A DNA stretch of 64,000 nt from assembly GCA_964386915.1 (NCBI GenBank), contig CAYLUQ010000011.1, positions 8,734 through 72,733 on the forward strand, read 5' to 3'. Both the position numbers and the translations under genes were made by a program. The notes beneath the pieces were generated by a model that was not told the origin of the DNA, made no database searches, and saw nothing but the letters and a program-made list of their open reading frames with translations. The stretch's first letter is position 1. Every line of letters starts with the position of its first letter. The stretch comes from JADHMP01 sp964386915 (GTDB lineage: Bacteria > Bacteroidota > Bacteroidia > Flavobacteriales > Flavobacteriaceae). Positions 33,392-42,330 of the stretch are shown here, in pieces.

Positions 33392-33958
33392 ATGCAGGCA
33401 AGCAAACAGGAACTTAGGAATACCTATTTAGAAAAGCGAAAAGGACTGGAGGCCAAAACGCATGCTGAAGGGAGTATGGCTATTGCCCAGCTCTGTTTGC
33501 AGTTGCCCATTTGGGATCGATCTGTGTTCCATCTTTTTCTGTCTTTGCAACGGCAAAATGAAATGGATACTCTGCCCTTGCTAACGCTATTGCAAGGCAA
33601 AGACAAGCAGGTAGTAGTGCCCAAAGTGGAGGGAAAAGAGCTCCAACATTATTTATTGACAGATGACACTTTATTAAAGGAAAGTCCATGGGGTATCCCG
33701 GAGCCTCAAGGTGGAATTTCAATTCTCCCTTCTCAGCTAGAAGCTGTTTTTGTTCCCATGCTAGCGTTTGATTTGAAGGGCCAGCGGGTGGGCTATGGTC
33801 AAGGGTTTTATGATCGGTTTTTGGCTCAATGTTTGCCGCAAACTCTCAAAATTGGTCTTTCTTTTTTTCCACCAATTGCCAGCATTGGGGGTGTTGAAAC
33901 CACCGATATTGCCTTAGATTATGTGGTTACTCCCCAAAAAATCTATTCTTTTGATTGA
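33392..33958 (+). CDS. 5-formyltetrahydrofolate cyclo-ligase
   Basis: A 188-residue ATP-dependent enzyme that turns 5-formyltetrahydrofolate into 5,10-methenyltetrahydrofolate. Features of the family are the N-terminal K-Q-E-L-R-N-x-Y-L-E-K-R helix, the W-G-I-P-E-P segment, and near the end the phosphate-binding G-Y-G-Q-G-F-Y-D-R-F-L motif. Length is typical. The 3' end overlaps the convergent lspA gene by 16 bp, the deepest convergent overlap in this window. Confidence 0.93.
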   Translation: MQASKQELRNTYLEKRKGLEAKTHAEGSMAIAQLCLQLPIWDRSVFHLFLSLQRQNEMDTLPLLTLLQGKDKQVVVPKVEGKELQHYLLTDDTLLKESPWGIPEPQGGISILPSQLEAVFVPMLAFDLKGQRVGYGQGFYDRFLAQCLPQTLKIGLSFFPPIASIGGVETTDIALDYVVTPQKIYSFD

Positions 33959-34674
33959 GGGGAAGATCCAAAAAAGGTTTTATTAAATACAATTAAAATA
34001 CCCACACCAGTGCTAATGGCCATATCGGCTACATTGAAGATATATTGAAAAAAGGTGTAAGATTGTCCGCCCACAAATGGCACCCATTGAGGCCACACCC
34101 AACTTACTAAAGGAAATTGGAGCATATCTACCACATGACCAAAAAAGAGAGGTGCATAGCCTTTTTCAGGAAGAAAAGTAGCCACTTGACCAAAACTGTC
34201 AGAAAAAAGGAGGCCATAAAAAACAGAATCAATGATATTGCCTAAAGCACCCGCAAAAATGAGGCTCAAGGCCCAAAGGAAAAGTCTGGAACGACGTTTT
34301 TTTAGGTTGTCCCACAGCCAATATCCAATGGCGGCAATAGCCACTATGCGCACAAGGGTTAAGCTCAATTTAGCGCCTTTTTCACTTAAAAAAGGAAGTA
34401 GGTCATTGAGTTTAGTGCCCATGGCCATGCCTTTGTTTTCTACAAAAAGTAACTTGAAAAAGCCCCAATCCACAATAGCTTGATCCCCAAAGAGTGTAAG
34501 GGGATAGTGTAGCTTGATATAGATTTTACTTCCTTGATCAAGGAGGAGAATCCCTAAAATAATCATCAGAGATCCAAACACAGTTAAGCTTGTTTTTGTC
34601 TGTTTCAGAATGCCGTGTTTTTGATGCGCCGTAAAAATAAAAAATATAGTGTTAAGGCTGCAAAATAGCGCCAT
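33943..34674 (-). CDS. lspA: Lipoprotein signal peptidase (signal peptidase II)
   Basis: An inner-membrane aspartic protease that cuts the signal peptide from diacylated prolipoproteins. It has four hydrophobic helices, L-L-D-Q-G-S-K near the first, V-E-N-K-G-M-A, and the two catalytic Asp in G-N-I-I-D-S and F-N-V-A-D-M-A-I. At 243 residues it is about 30 longer than usual at the N-terminus; the real start may be internal (no ATG fits), while ATG 34674 overlaps the upstream gene by 23 bp. The many lipoproteins in the window depend on it. Confidence 0.93.
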   Translation of the reverse strand: MALFCSLNTIFFIFTAHQKHGILKQTKTSLTVFGSLMIILGILLLDQGSKIYIKLHYPLTLFGDQAIVDWGFFKLLFVENKGMAMGTKLNDLLPFLSEKGAKLSLTLVRIVAIAAIGYWLWDNLKKRRSRLFLWALSLIFAGALGNIIDSVFYGLLFSDSFGQVATFLPEKGYAPLFFGHVVDMLQFPLVSWVWPQWVPFVGGQSYTFFQYIFNVADMAISTGVGILIVFNKTFFGSSPQSKE

Positions 34675-35287
34675 TAATCGAATGCACTTCTAGCTGAACG
34701 GGCCTATTGGCCAGAGGCCGTATGCGAACCAACCCGTTTTGACTTGTGCCACTAACGGCAATGGCAGGAGTGCGCACTTCAACTCTGGCGTCCTGGGTTT
34801 CTATTTTGCCTTTGTTTAGCGAGGCTTCCCAAAGGCACAAACCATCTTCTAAAAAAAGAGCTAATTCAGAAAGCTTTCCTAAGATGTTAACCTGTGCTTC
34901 TTTGGCTTGTATTGACACTTGAACAGCAGAAGGGGCATATAGGGTTACGTTTGACACGATGTTTTTATGCGCACTTAATTTATCATTGGGGGTTTGGGCA
35001 AGGGGAACATAGGCTTCTTTAAGCAACAGCGTGGCTCCTTTTTGTTGTTCACTTAAAAAGGTTTTGTTTTGGTATTCACCCGAGGTTTTATAAATAATTT
35101 GTAGCGTTTCTTGTTCTTCTTTTCCGTGATAGGTTATTTGATCCGCCCAAGGAAAAGCCAATTCTAGCCTTGTGTTTGGAGGAAGAGAAAAAACTTTGCT
35201 AACAACCTTTTGGGCGCTGAGTGTGCTTGCCCAAAGACTGCCAACAACTAAATAGAAAAATTTATTTCTGAAGATTTTTAGCTTCAA
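34652..35287 (-). CDS. Exported beta-rich protein, DUF4097-like
   Basis: A 211-residue protein with a signal peptide ending W-A-S-T-L-S-A-Q. An in-frame TGA lies just two codons upstream, so the start must be the TTG at 35287 or later, and only that gives a full signal. The mature part is a series of short strands with alternating hydrophobic residues, like the adhesin/DUF4097 beta-helix group, but no signature is sure. It overlaps the dksA-like gene by 26 bp and lspA by 23 bp, an unusually tight insertion between two genes that are normally adjacent. Confidence 0.68.
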   Translation of the reverse strand: MKLKIFRNKFFYLVVGSLWASTLSAQKVVSKVFSLPPNTRLELAFPWADQITYHGKEEQETLQIIYKTSGEYQNKTFLSEQQKGATLLLKEAYVPLAQTPNDKLSAHKNIVSNVTLYAPSAVQVSIQAKEAQVNILGKLSELALFLEDGLCLWEASLNKGKIETQDARVEVRTPAIAVSGTSQNGLVRIRPLANRPVQLEVHSINGAILQP

Positions 35288-35645
35288 TGCTCAAGGTTGC
35301 GTGAGGGACTAAAAACAGTCGTTTTTTGTCAATTAATTTTCCCGTTACACGACAAACGCCATAGGTTTTATTTTCAATTCGAACTAAGGCGTTTTTTAAA
35401 TCTCGAATAAACTTTTCTTGTCTTATGGCCAACTGCGTATTGGCTTCTTTAGACATGGTTTCAGAACCTTCTTCAAACGCTTTGAAGGTAGGAGCGGTGT
35501 CATCTGTGCCATTGTTGCCATTATTCATATAGGCACTCTTCAGCAATTCTAAATCAGCTTGCGCTTTTTGAATTTTGTCTTCAATTAAGGTTCTAAAATC
35601 TTCTAATTCTGAATCAGAAAAACGGGTTTTGGTTTCAGTGTTCAT
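35262..35645 (-). CDS. DksA/TraR-family protein
   Basis: A 127-residue protein with an N-terminal coiled-coil (about residues 10-90) and a small C-terminal globule. It carries the block Y-G-V-C-R-V-T-G-K-L-I-D-x-x-R-L and V-P-H-A-T-L-S-I-E-A-K. Only one of the four zinc Cys of DksA remains, as is usual in the Bacteroidota version. It may bind RNA polymerase through the secondary channel, but its action in this phylum is not established. The start overlaps the stop of ileS by 4 bp (ATGA); order ileS-dksA-lspA is a common one. Confidence 0.9.
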   Translation of the reverse strand: MNTETKTRFSDSELEDFRTLIEDKIQKAQADLELLKSAYMNNGNNGTDDTAPTFKAFEEGSETMSKEANTQLAIRQEKFIRDLKNALVRIENKTYGVCRVTGKLIDKKRLFLVPHATLSIEAKNLQK

Positions 35646-38600
35646 GCGTTCCTCTTTTGTATGTTAATTTTAGTTTTAATTTGATCAAACTCTAAAACAC
35701 TTCCGGTTTCTAATGTTGGTTTAAATTCAAGCGAAATGCCAAGTGTTTCAGACAAAATATAGTCTTTGTTCTGCTCCACAGCGACTTGTAGTTCGTTGTG
35801 GTTCTCTAGTTCGATAATAATTGAATCAGTTACCTCAAACCCTTGGTCTTTTCTTAGGTTTTGAATACGATTCACCAATTCTCTAGCATTTCCCTCTTGC
35901 ACTAGGGTTTCATTGAGGGTAATGTCCAAGGCAACAGTCAAACCATGGCCTTGTGCAACTTCCCAACCTTGAATGTCTTTAAAAAAGATTTCAACATCAG
36001 CGGGCTCTAAAGTAATATTTTTTTCATTGACTTGGAGATCGAGGTTTTGATTTTCTTCAAGTGTCTTGATTTGGGCCTCTGTTAAGCCTTTAATGGCTTG
36101 TGCAATGGCTCCCATTGCTTTACCGTGTTTGGGCCCCAGCACTTTAAAATTGGGTTTAATTTCTTTAACTAATAAAGCATCGGCATTGTCTAAAACGTCA
36201 ATTTCTTTAACATTAATTTCCAATTTAAGCTGATCTTGAATTTTGGAAACAACAAAGCGTTCATGCTCGTTTTTAACAGGAATCACCAATTTTTGAAGGG
36301 GTTGCCTCACTTTGATTTGCGCTTTTTTTCGGAGTGAAAGGGCCAACGAAGTGAGGTTGCGCGCCATATTGATTTGCGCTTCTAATTCGGCGTTAATCCA
36401 TTCTTTTTTAGCTTTAGGAAACGAAGTGAGGTGCACTGACTCTTGGGACAAATTCAGGTCTTGATAGAGCTGATCCATATAAAAAGGAGCAACGGGAGCA
36501 GCCAGTTGACTCACCACGCTTAAACATTTTTGCAGGGTTTGATAGGCGGCTAATTTATCGGCACCATATTGCCCTTTCCAAAAACGTCTTCGGTTGAGGC
36601 GCACATACCAATTGCTGAGTTTTTCTTGAACAAAATCTGAAATTGCCCGGCAGGCTTTGGTGGGTTCATAGTCGTCATAGGCCGCCTCCACAAACAAAAT
36701 GAGGCTGTTCAATTCAGACAGAATCCACCGATCTAATTCGGTTCGCTCTTCAAGTGGAATGGGATCTTCTAGATTCACAAAACCATCAATGTTGGCATAG
36801 AGGCTAAAAAAAGAATAGGTGTTATAGAGGGTGCCAAAAAATTTGCGTTGCACTTCGCCAATTCCGGCCACATCAAATTTGAGGTTGTCCCAGGGGTTGG
36901 CGTTTGAAATCATATACCAACGGGTGGCATCTGGGCCATAGTGTTGTAAGGTTTCAAAAGGATCAACGGCGTTGCCAAGCCGTTTGGACATTTTTTGACC
37001 GTTTTTGTCTAATACCAATCCGTTTGAAACCACATTTTTATAGGCAATTTGGTCAAAAACCAAGGTGCCAATGGCGTGTAGGGTATAGAACCATCCACGG
37101 GTTTGGTCAACGCCTTCGGCAATATAATCGGCGGGGAAACGCTCGTTTTGGTCAATTTTTTCTTTGTTTTCAAACGGATAGTGCCATTGGGCATAGGGCA
37201 TAGCTCCAGAATCAAACCAAACGTCAATAAGATCCGACTCACGGTGCATGGGGGCACCGCTTGCACTGCATAACACAATTTGATCTACCGTATTTTTGTG
37301 GAGGTCAATTTGCTCATAGTTAGCTGCTTGATTATCGCCCACCTTAAAAGCAGCAAAAGGATTGTGCTCCATCAGGCCGGCTGAAATGGCATGATCAATT
37401 TCGTTTATAAGTTCTTCAACAGAGCCAATAACTTTGGTTTCATCTCCCGTTTCGGTTCTCCAAACCGGTAAGGGAATTCCCCAAAAACGAGAGCGAGACA
37501 AATTCCAATCGTTTGCCTGAGCCAACCAATTGCCAAAACGGCCTTCGCCGGTGGCCTTGGGTTTCCAGTTGATTTGTTGGTTTAAGTCAAACATCCGATC
37601 TCTCAGCGCACTAACTTTGATAAACCACGAATCCAGCGGATAGTATAAAATGGGTTTGTCTGTGCGCCAACAATTGGGGTAAGAGTGCACATATTTTTCT
37701 ACTTTAAAAGCACCATTGCTTTCTTTAAGGCGTATGGCAATTTCAACATCGGTAGATTTTTCTGGGGCTTCGCCTTGGGGGTAATAGTCGTTTTTTACAT
37801 ATTTTCCAGCTAGACTTCCCACTTCTTTTCTAAAACGGCCTTTGAGATCTACTAAGGGCACAGCGTGGCCGTGTTCATCTTCCACTAAAAGGGCAGGCAC
37901 TTCAGGAGAAGCTTCCTTGGCTACTTGGGCGTCATCTGCACCAAATGTTGGAGCAGTGTGTACAACTCCCGTTCCATCTTCGGTAGTTACAAAATCTCCG
38001 CTGATGACCCGAAAAGCATTTTCCGGATGATGCATGGGTTGGGGTGCTTCTGCCCAAAGCTGTTCATAGCGAATGCCAATCAAGTCGGCTCCTTTGTAGC
38101 GCCCTTCTATCCAATAGGGAATAGTTTTTTGATTCGGATCAAATGTTTGGAGTTCAGCGGCATCTGAAACCAGTTTAAATTTTTTTCCTAATTGTTTGTT
38201 CACCAAAGCCTCAGCCAATACTACCCGAATGGGTTCAAATGTATATTGGTTAAACGTTTGAAGGACAACATAATCTATTTTTTTGCCTACCGTTAGGGCC
38301 GTATTTGAGGGTAGGGTCCAAGGGGTTGTGGTCCAAGCTAGCAGATAGAGAGGCACGTCTTTTTGTAAAGCAGCGGGGAGGCTGTTGGGCAGGGCTTTAA
38401 ATTGGGCTGTAACGGTAGTGTCAGTAACGTCTCTATAGGTTCCGGGTTGATTTAGTTCATGGGAACTAAGACCGGTTCCTGCCATAGGAGAATAAGGCTG
38501 AATGGTATAGCCTTTGTAGAGCAACCCTTTGTCATAAATTTGCTTGAGTAGCCACCAAACTGTTTCTATATATTTGGAGGTATAGGTAATGTAAGGATCG

Positions 38601-39034
38601 TCCATATCTACCCAATAGCCCATTTTCTGGGTAAGTTGATTCCAAAGATCGGTATAGCGCATCACCGCTTTTTTACAAGCTTCATTATAAGCAGCCACAC
38701 TAATAGATTTACCAATATCTTCTTTCGTAATGCCCAATTCTTTTTCGACCCCCAATTCAACGGGAAGGCCGTGGGTATCCCAACCGGCTTTGCGGTGCAC
38801 CTGAAAACCCTGTTGTGTCTTATAGCGGCAAAAAATATCCTTAATACTTCGGGCCATCACATGATGGATGCCGGGTTTCCCATTGGCTGAAGGTGGTCCC
38901 TCAAAAAAGACAAAAGGGGGTGCCCCTTCTCGTTGCGAAATACTTTTTGAAAAGGTTTGATCTACCGCCCAAAAAGATTCTATTTTTTGCGCAATCCCCG
39001 CTAAGTCTAAACCGCTATACTCTGTATATTTCAT
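35642..39034 (-). CDS. ileS: Isoleucyl-tRNA synthetase
   Basis: An 1130-residue class I synthetase that charges tRNA-Ile. The HIGH motif appears as G-K-P-G-I-H-H-V-M (residues 53-60) and KMSKS as G-Q-K-M-S-K-R-L (near residue 680); a CP1 editing domain with T-T-P-W-T-L-P-S-N-T lies between them. The long C-terminal part without a zinc-binding end places it in the eukaryote-like (type 2) group that is often linked with mupirocin resistance; that link is family knowledge and not tested here. Confidence 0.96.
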   Translation of the reverse strand: MKYTEYSGLDLAGIAQKIESFWAVDQTFSKSISQREGAPPFVFFEGPPSANGKPGIHHVMARSIKDIFCRYKTQQGFQVHRKAGWDTHGLPVELGVEKELGITKEDIGKSISVAAYNEACKKAVMRYTDLWNQLTQKMGYWVDMDDPYITYTSKYIETVWWLLKQIYDKGLLYKGYTIQPYSPMAGTGLSSHELNQPGTYRDVTDTTVTAQFKALPNSLPAALQKDVPLYLLAWTTTPWTLPSNTALTVGKKIDYVVLQTFNQYTFEPIRVVLAEALVNKQLGKKFKLVSDAAELQTFDPNQKTIPYWIEGRYKGADLIGIRYEQLWAEAPQPMHHPENAFRVISGDFVTTEDGTGVVHTAPTFGADDAQVAKEASPEVPALLVEDEHGHAVPLVDLKGRFRKEVGSLAGKYVKNDYYPQGEAPEKSTDVEIAIRLKESNGAFKVEKYVHSYPNCWRTDKPILYYPLDSWFIKVSALRDRMFDLNQQINWKPKATGEGRFGNWLAQANDWNLSRSRFWGIPLPVWRTETGDETKVIGSVEELINEIDHAISAGLMEHNPFAAFKVGDNQAANYEQIDLHKNTVDQIVLCSASGAPMHRESDLIDVWFDSGAMPYAQWHYPFENKEKIDQNERFPADYIAEGVDQTRGWFYTLHAIGTLVFDQIAYKNVVSNGLVLDKNGQKMSKRLGNAVDPFETLQHYGPDATRWYMISNANPWDNLKFDVAGIGEVQRKFFGTLYNTYSFFSLYANIDGFVNLEDPIPLEERTELDRWILSELNSLILFVEAAYDDYEPTKACRAISDFVQEKLSNWYVRLNRRRFWKGQYGADKLAAYQTLQKCLSVVSQLAAPVAPFYMDQLYQDLNLSQESVHLTSFPKAKKEWINAELEAQINMARNLTSLALSLRKKAQIKVRQPLQKLVIPVKNEHERFVVSKIQDQLKLEINVKEIDVLDNADALLVKEIKPNFKVLGPKHGKAMGAIAQAIKGLTEAQIKTLEENQNLDLQVNEKNITLEPADVEIFFKDIQGWEVAQGHGLTVALDITLNETLVQEGNARELVNRIQNLRKDQGFEVTDSIIIELENHNELQVAVEQNKDYILSETLGISLEFKPTLETGSVLEFDQIKTKINIQKRNA

Positions 39035-39120
39035 GTCCTAAATATGCATTCTCCTAAACAGAAGTGCGAAAGTAACCATTTTCATTGAATTTTTAAGAGC
39101 AAAAGAAATAACGCAAAGCT

Positions 39121-41613
39121 TTAAAAAGCGACATTAAGACCAATGTTTAGGCTGCGCCCCGGGGCAGAAATGCCAGAGGCAAAAGTCCTGTAGTGCACAT
39201 CAAAAATGTTGTGCAAGCCAAAATTGAGCATCGTTTTTTCTGAAAATTGGTGGGTAGCGGTTAGGTTAAAAATCTGCCAAGCAGGGGTGCCAGCATAGTT
39301 GAGTAAGTCATTGCCAAAATCACCCAAGAAAGGGGTTTCTTCCAAACCATCTTCTCCTCCAAAGCTATATTTTTCAGGATCTTTAGCGCTATTAAATTGC
39401 CATTGAGCCCTTAAATTCCAATGGGCATTGTCATAGTGTAGGGCTACTGCGCCAAAAAAAGGCAATATAGAGGGAAGCGGCCCATAGGGGCTGTTTTGAT
39501 CTCCCTTGGTGAGGGTGCCATGAGACCGAATAGACCATTCTGATCCCAACGCCAATTCCACTTCAAAGGAGCCTCCATAGAGAAATCGATTGCCTAAATT
39601 TTTGTTGGAAATGGTCACCACTTCATTGCCATTGTATAAAATGGTGTTGAGGTTTTCGGTGGTAGTATCGGCAAAAATCACATATTCTGAACGCGAAATG
39701 TGGCGGGAAACCAATGTGGTGAATCCCCGGATGCTGAAATAGTTCTTTTGAGCGGGGTTTCCTTTAATTACTCCTAAATCAAAGTTATAGGCATATTCGG
39801 GTTTTAAAAAAGAGTTAGGCACAACCAGAGTGCCCTTACTTTCTCTAATTTTTCCAATGTCGTCAATGTTTGGGCTTCTAAAGCCGCTGGAAAAAAGCAC
39901 ATTCCATTGCAGATTTTGTTGTGGGCGATAGATCAAAGCAAAGGTTTCTGTTAGTGCTTTTGAGTTAAGAGCGGCTTGGCTGAGCAAGCTGTTTACATTG
40001 TTGGTTTTTTTCCAACGAGCTTCCATATCCGTATAGGTCAAACGAAATCCTGCATTTAAAGAAAGTTGTTCGTTTATGTCCCATATCCAATTGGTATAGG
40101 CTGCTAGGGTTGCATAATAGCTGCCGGCACTAGGATAGCGAGAAGGGAGTGCATAGCGGTAGCCATAGGCTGCAATTTGATTGCCTTGCAATTGAAGTTC
40201 TCGTTCGTAGGCAAGGGAATAAACATCATTGTAGGTGGCTTCAAAGCCATAAGAAAAATGGTGTTTTGGGGTGAGGTTAAAATCAAAATCACCATTAAGA
40301 CTTAATACGTTGAGGGTTTCTTCCTGAAACTCTTTGTTGAGGCTTCCAAAACTTCTATTAACACGTGTTTCTTCAATGTTCTGATAGGCAAAAATGATAT
40401 GTCCTTTTTGCATGAATTTCCTTTCTGGAAAAAGTTTTAGTTTTGGCGCAAATAAAAATCTCTTTTGAGGGCCATAATACCATTGGGCATAGCGCAATTT
40501 GTCATTTCGCACTTCGGTGAGCTTGTCAAAGCGGTCAATATTAGAAGAGGTAGAATATTGAATATTGAGTAAGAGTTGTTTTTGTTGAGGTAATTGCAAC
40601 ACAAATTTTTGAAAAAAATCGATTTGGCTATAGCCCGTGTTTTTTTGAATATTTGGGTTTTTATTGGCTAGAGGATTAGCATTGAAAAGTTTATTGCTGT
40701 TGTTGGAATAGGTGGGTACAAGCCCCCATTCTTCATAGCCGTGTCTTCGGTTCTTACCCATTCTAATGTCACCAAAATTAGAATAACTCAAGCTGGTTAA
40801 ACTGGCCCACTTTGCAAAGCTTAATTCAGCAGTAGCATTGTTTGTGGTGCCCCAATTAGCGGAATCAAATTGAGAGGAAATAGAAGTTTTAAGGGTTTCA
40901 TTGTTGTTGATAAGGGGGGTTTTGGTATAATAGTGAACCACACCGCCTAGAGCATCAGAACCATAGCCCACAGAGGAAGATCCAAAAATGACTTCAACCC
41001 GTTCTATATTTAGGGGATTAACAGTGATGGCGTTTTGTAAATGGCCGGTTCTGTAGATGGCATTGTTGAGTCGCACCCCATCAATGACTAACAATACACG
41101 GTTTGCTTCAAAACCTCTCAACACGGGGCTACCTCCTCCGCCCTGTGATTTTTGTATACGTACACCAGGACTGATGCTTAGTAAATCGGCACCAGTGGCT
41201 GGCTGTTCAAACTGAATGTCTTGAGCGGTGACCACCGCCACTTGTTCGGCAATTTTTTTTCTAGTGGATTCGCTTCGGGCTACCGATAAAATGACCTCTT
41301 CTAACTGCTGTTCCAAAGGGGTTAAATATAGGGTTAGCGTATCTTGAGGGAAAAGTTTTTGTTCCCATTTTTGGGTTTGATAGCCATATAAACTTATCTC
41401 TAAAAAGCGGGCATTTTCAAATCCTTCCAAAGAGACCATACCCAAACTGTCTGCAATCTTCATCAGCGTTTTGGTTTCCTCTGTAACCAGCGCCTGCTCC
41501 AAGGGAGTTTGGGTTTCGAAGTCTTTCACTTGAAGATGCTGGCCTTGCGCTGCTAGAGAAAACAATAAGCAGAGTTCCAAAAAGTAGCCAAAAGGATTAT
41601 TGAAATAATTCAT
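39121..41613 (-). CDS. TonB-dependent outer-membrane receptor, haem/siderophore-like
   Basis: An 830-residue outer-membrane transporter. After the signal peptide comes a short beta-rich domain (about 25-105) related to the carboxypeptidase-regulatory domain, then a plug domain with E-E-V-I-L-S-V-A-R, a G-G-G-G-S-P-V-L-R-G-F block and I-D-G-V-R-L-N-N, and a barrel ending in an aromatic residue (final V-A-F). The plug segment R-V-E-V-I-F-G-S-S-S-V-G-Y-G-S-D-A-L-G-G resembles that of haem and haemoglobin receptors. The start overlaps recO by 17 bp. The ligand is unproven. Confidence 0.88.
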   Translation of the reverse strand: MNYFNNPFGYFLELCLLFSLAAQGQHLQVKDFETQTPLEQALVTEETKTLMKIADSLGMVSLEGFENARFLEISLYGYQTQKWEQKLFPQDTLTLYLTPLEQQLEEVILSVARSESTRKKIAEQVAVVTAQDIQFEQPATGADLLSISPGVRIQKSQGGGGSPVLRGFEANRVLLVIDGVRLNNAIYRTGHLQNAITVNPLNIERVEVIFGSSSVGYGSDALGGVVHYYTKTPLINNNETLKTSISSQFDSANWGTTNNATAELSFAKWASLTSLSYSNFGDIRMGKNRRHGYEEWGLVPTYSNNSNKLFNANPLANKNPNIQKNTGYSQIDFFQKFVLQLPQQKQLLLNIQYSTSSNIDRFDKLTEVRNDKLRYAQWYYGPQKRFLFAPKLKLFPERKFMQKGHIIFAYQNIEETRVNRSFGSLNKEFQEETLNVLSLNGDFDFNLTPKHHFSYGFEATYNDVYSLAYERELQLQGNQIAAYGYRYALPSRYPSAGSYYATLAAYTNWIWDINEQLSLNAGFRLTYTDMEARWKKTNNVNSLLSQAALNSKALTETFALIYRPQQNLQWNVLFSSGFRSPNIDDIGKIRESKGTLVVPNSFLKPEYAYNFDLGVIKGNPAQKNYFSIRGFTTLVSRHISRSEYVIFADTTTENLNTILYNGNEVVTISNKNLGNRFLYGGSFEVELALGSEWSIRSHGTLTKGDQNSPYGPLPSILPFFGAVALHYDNAHWNLRAQWQFNSAKDPEKYSFGGEDGLEETPFLGDFGNDLLNYAGTPAWQIFNLTATHQFSEKTMLNFGLHNIFDVHYRTFASGISAPGRSLNIGLNVAF

Positions 41614-42319
41614 GAAGAACAGGTAGAGACTTTGGCATTTTAAAACGCTGAAGGTGAATTTGATAATACAACAGCAGCTGCTCTAATAACCTTTTTTTAT
41701 CCGATTTATTGCATTGAATAGTCTTTTCATTATCAAATTTCATGCCGCAAAGAGTCACCCAAGTGTTTTTAAGCGACCCTTCTAAAAAGTGTTGGGTAGG
41801 GGCCACGGCAGTTGTGCATCCATTTTGCAAATCAAAAAAGGGATGATGCTCATTTTCGATTAAGGGGAAAAAGCCCATATAGTTAGACAATTGCATCAAA
41901 AAAACTAAATGAAAAAAACCAATTCGATCGGATTGATCTAAAATGATCATACTTTGTTTTAAAAAATGAAAAAGATCCGGATTGGGTTGGGCCTCCTCTT
42001 GCAACACCTGAAACAAAATTTCAGCAAGAAAAAGGGCCATAGTACTTTTAACAATAACGAAAGGAAGTTTTTGAAAACTGTAGCTCACGCGTGCTTCTTT
42101 AATATAACCCAATCGATTGGGGGGCTGCAATGGGGCTTCAATTTCTAAAAGCGATAAAGGTTGAAAATATGATTTTGGCAATACGCTTTTTCGCTTGGCG
42201 CTCAAAATGCCCTTAAGCATGTAGGATTGCAGACCATGTCTAAGGGTATAGCAGTGGGCAATGAGACTGCTGTCTCCATATTTTAAGGTTTGAATAACAA
42301 GGGCCTCGGTAGTTTCCAA
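41597..42319 (-). CDS. recO: DNA repair protein RecO
   Basis: A 240-residue protein that loads RecA with RecR. The N-terminal OB-fold begins E-A-L-V-I-Q-T-L-K-Y-G-D-S-S-L-I, the standard opening, and the helical C-terminal part has the N-G-C-T region. Its zinc Cys set is incomplete, as in other Bacteroidota. The start is a TTG at 42319, 11 bp after gdhA; no ATG fits. The end overlaps the TonB receptor start by 17 bp. Confidence 0.93.
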   Translation of the reverse strand: METTEALVIQTLKYGDSSLIAHCYTLRHGLQSYMLKGILSAKRKSVLPKSYFQPLSLLEIEAPLQPPNRLGYIKEARVSYSFQKLPFVIVKSTMALFLAEILFQVLQEEAQPNPDLFHFLKQSMIILDQSDRIGFFHLVFLMQLSNYMGFFPLIENEHHPFFDLQNGCTTAVAPTQHFLEGSLKNTWVTLCGMKFDNEKTIQCNKSDKKRLLEQLLLYYQIHLQRFKMPKSLPVLHELFQ

Positions 42320-42330
42320 AACCTGTTTGT

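Noticed and set aside
34232..34483. Plus-strand and other long frames opposite lspA, accC, ileS and further genes
   Set aside because: They lie opposite genes with strong family motifs and show no motifs or start context of their own.
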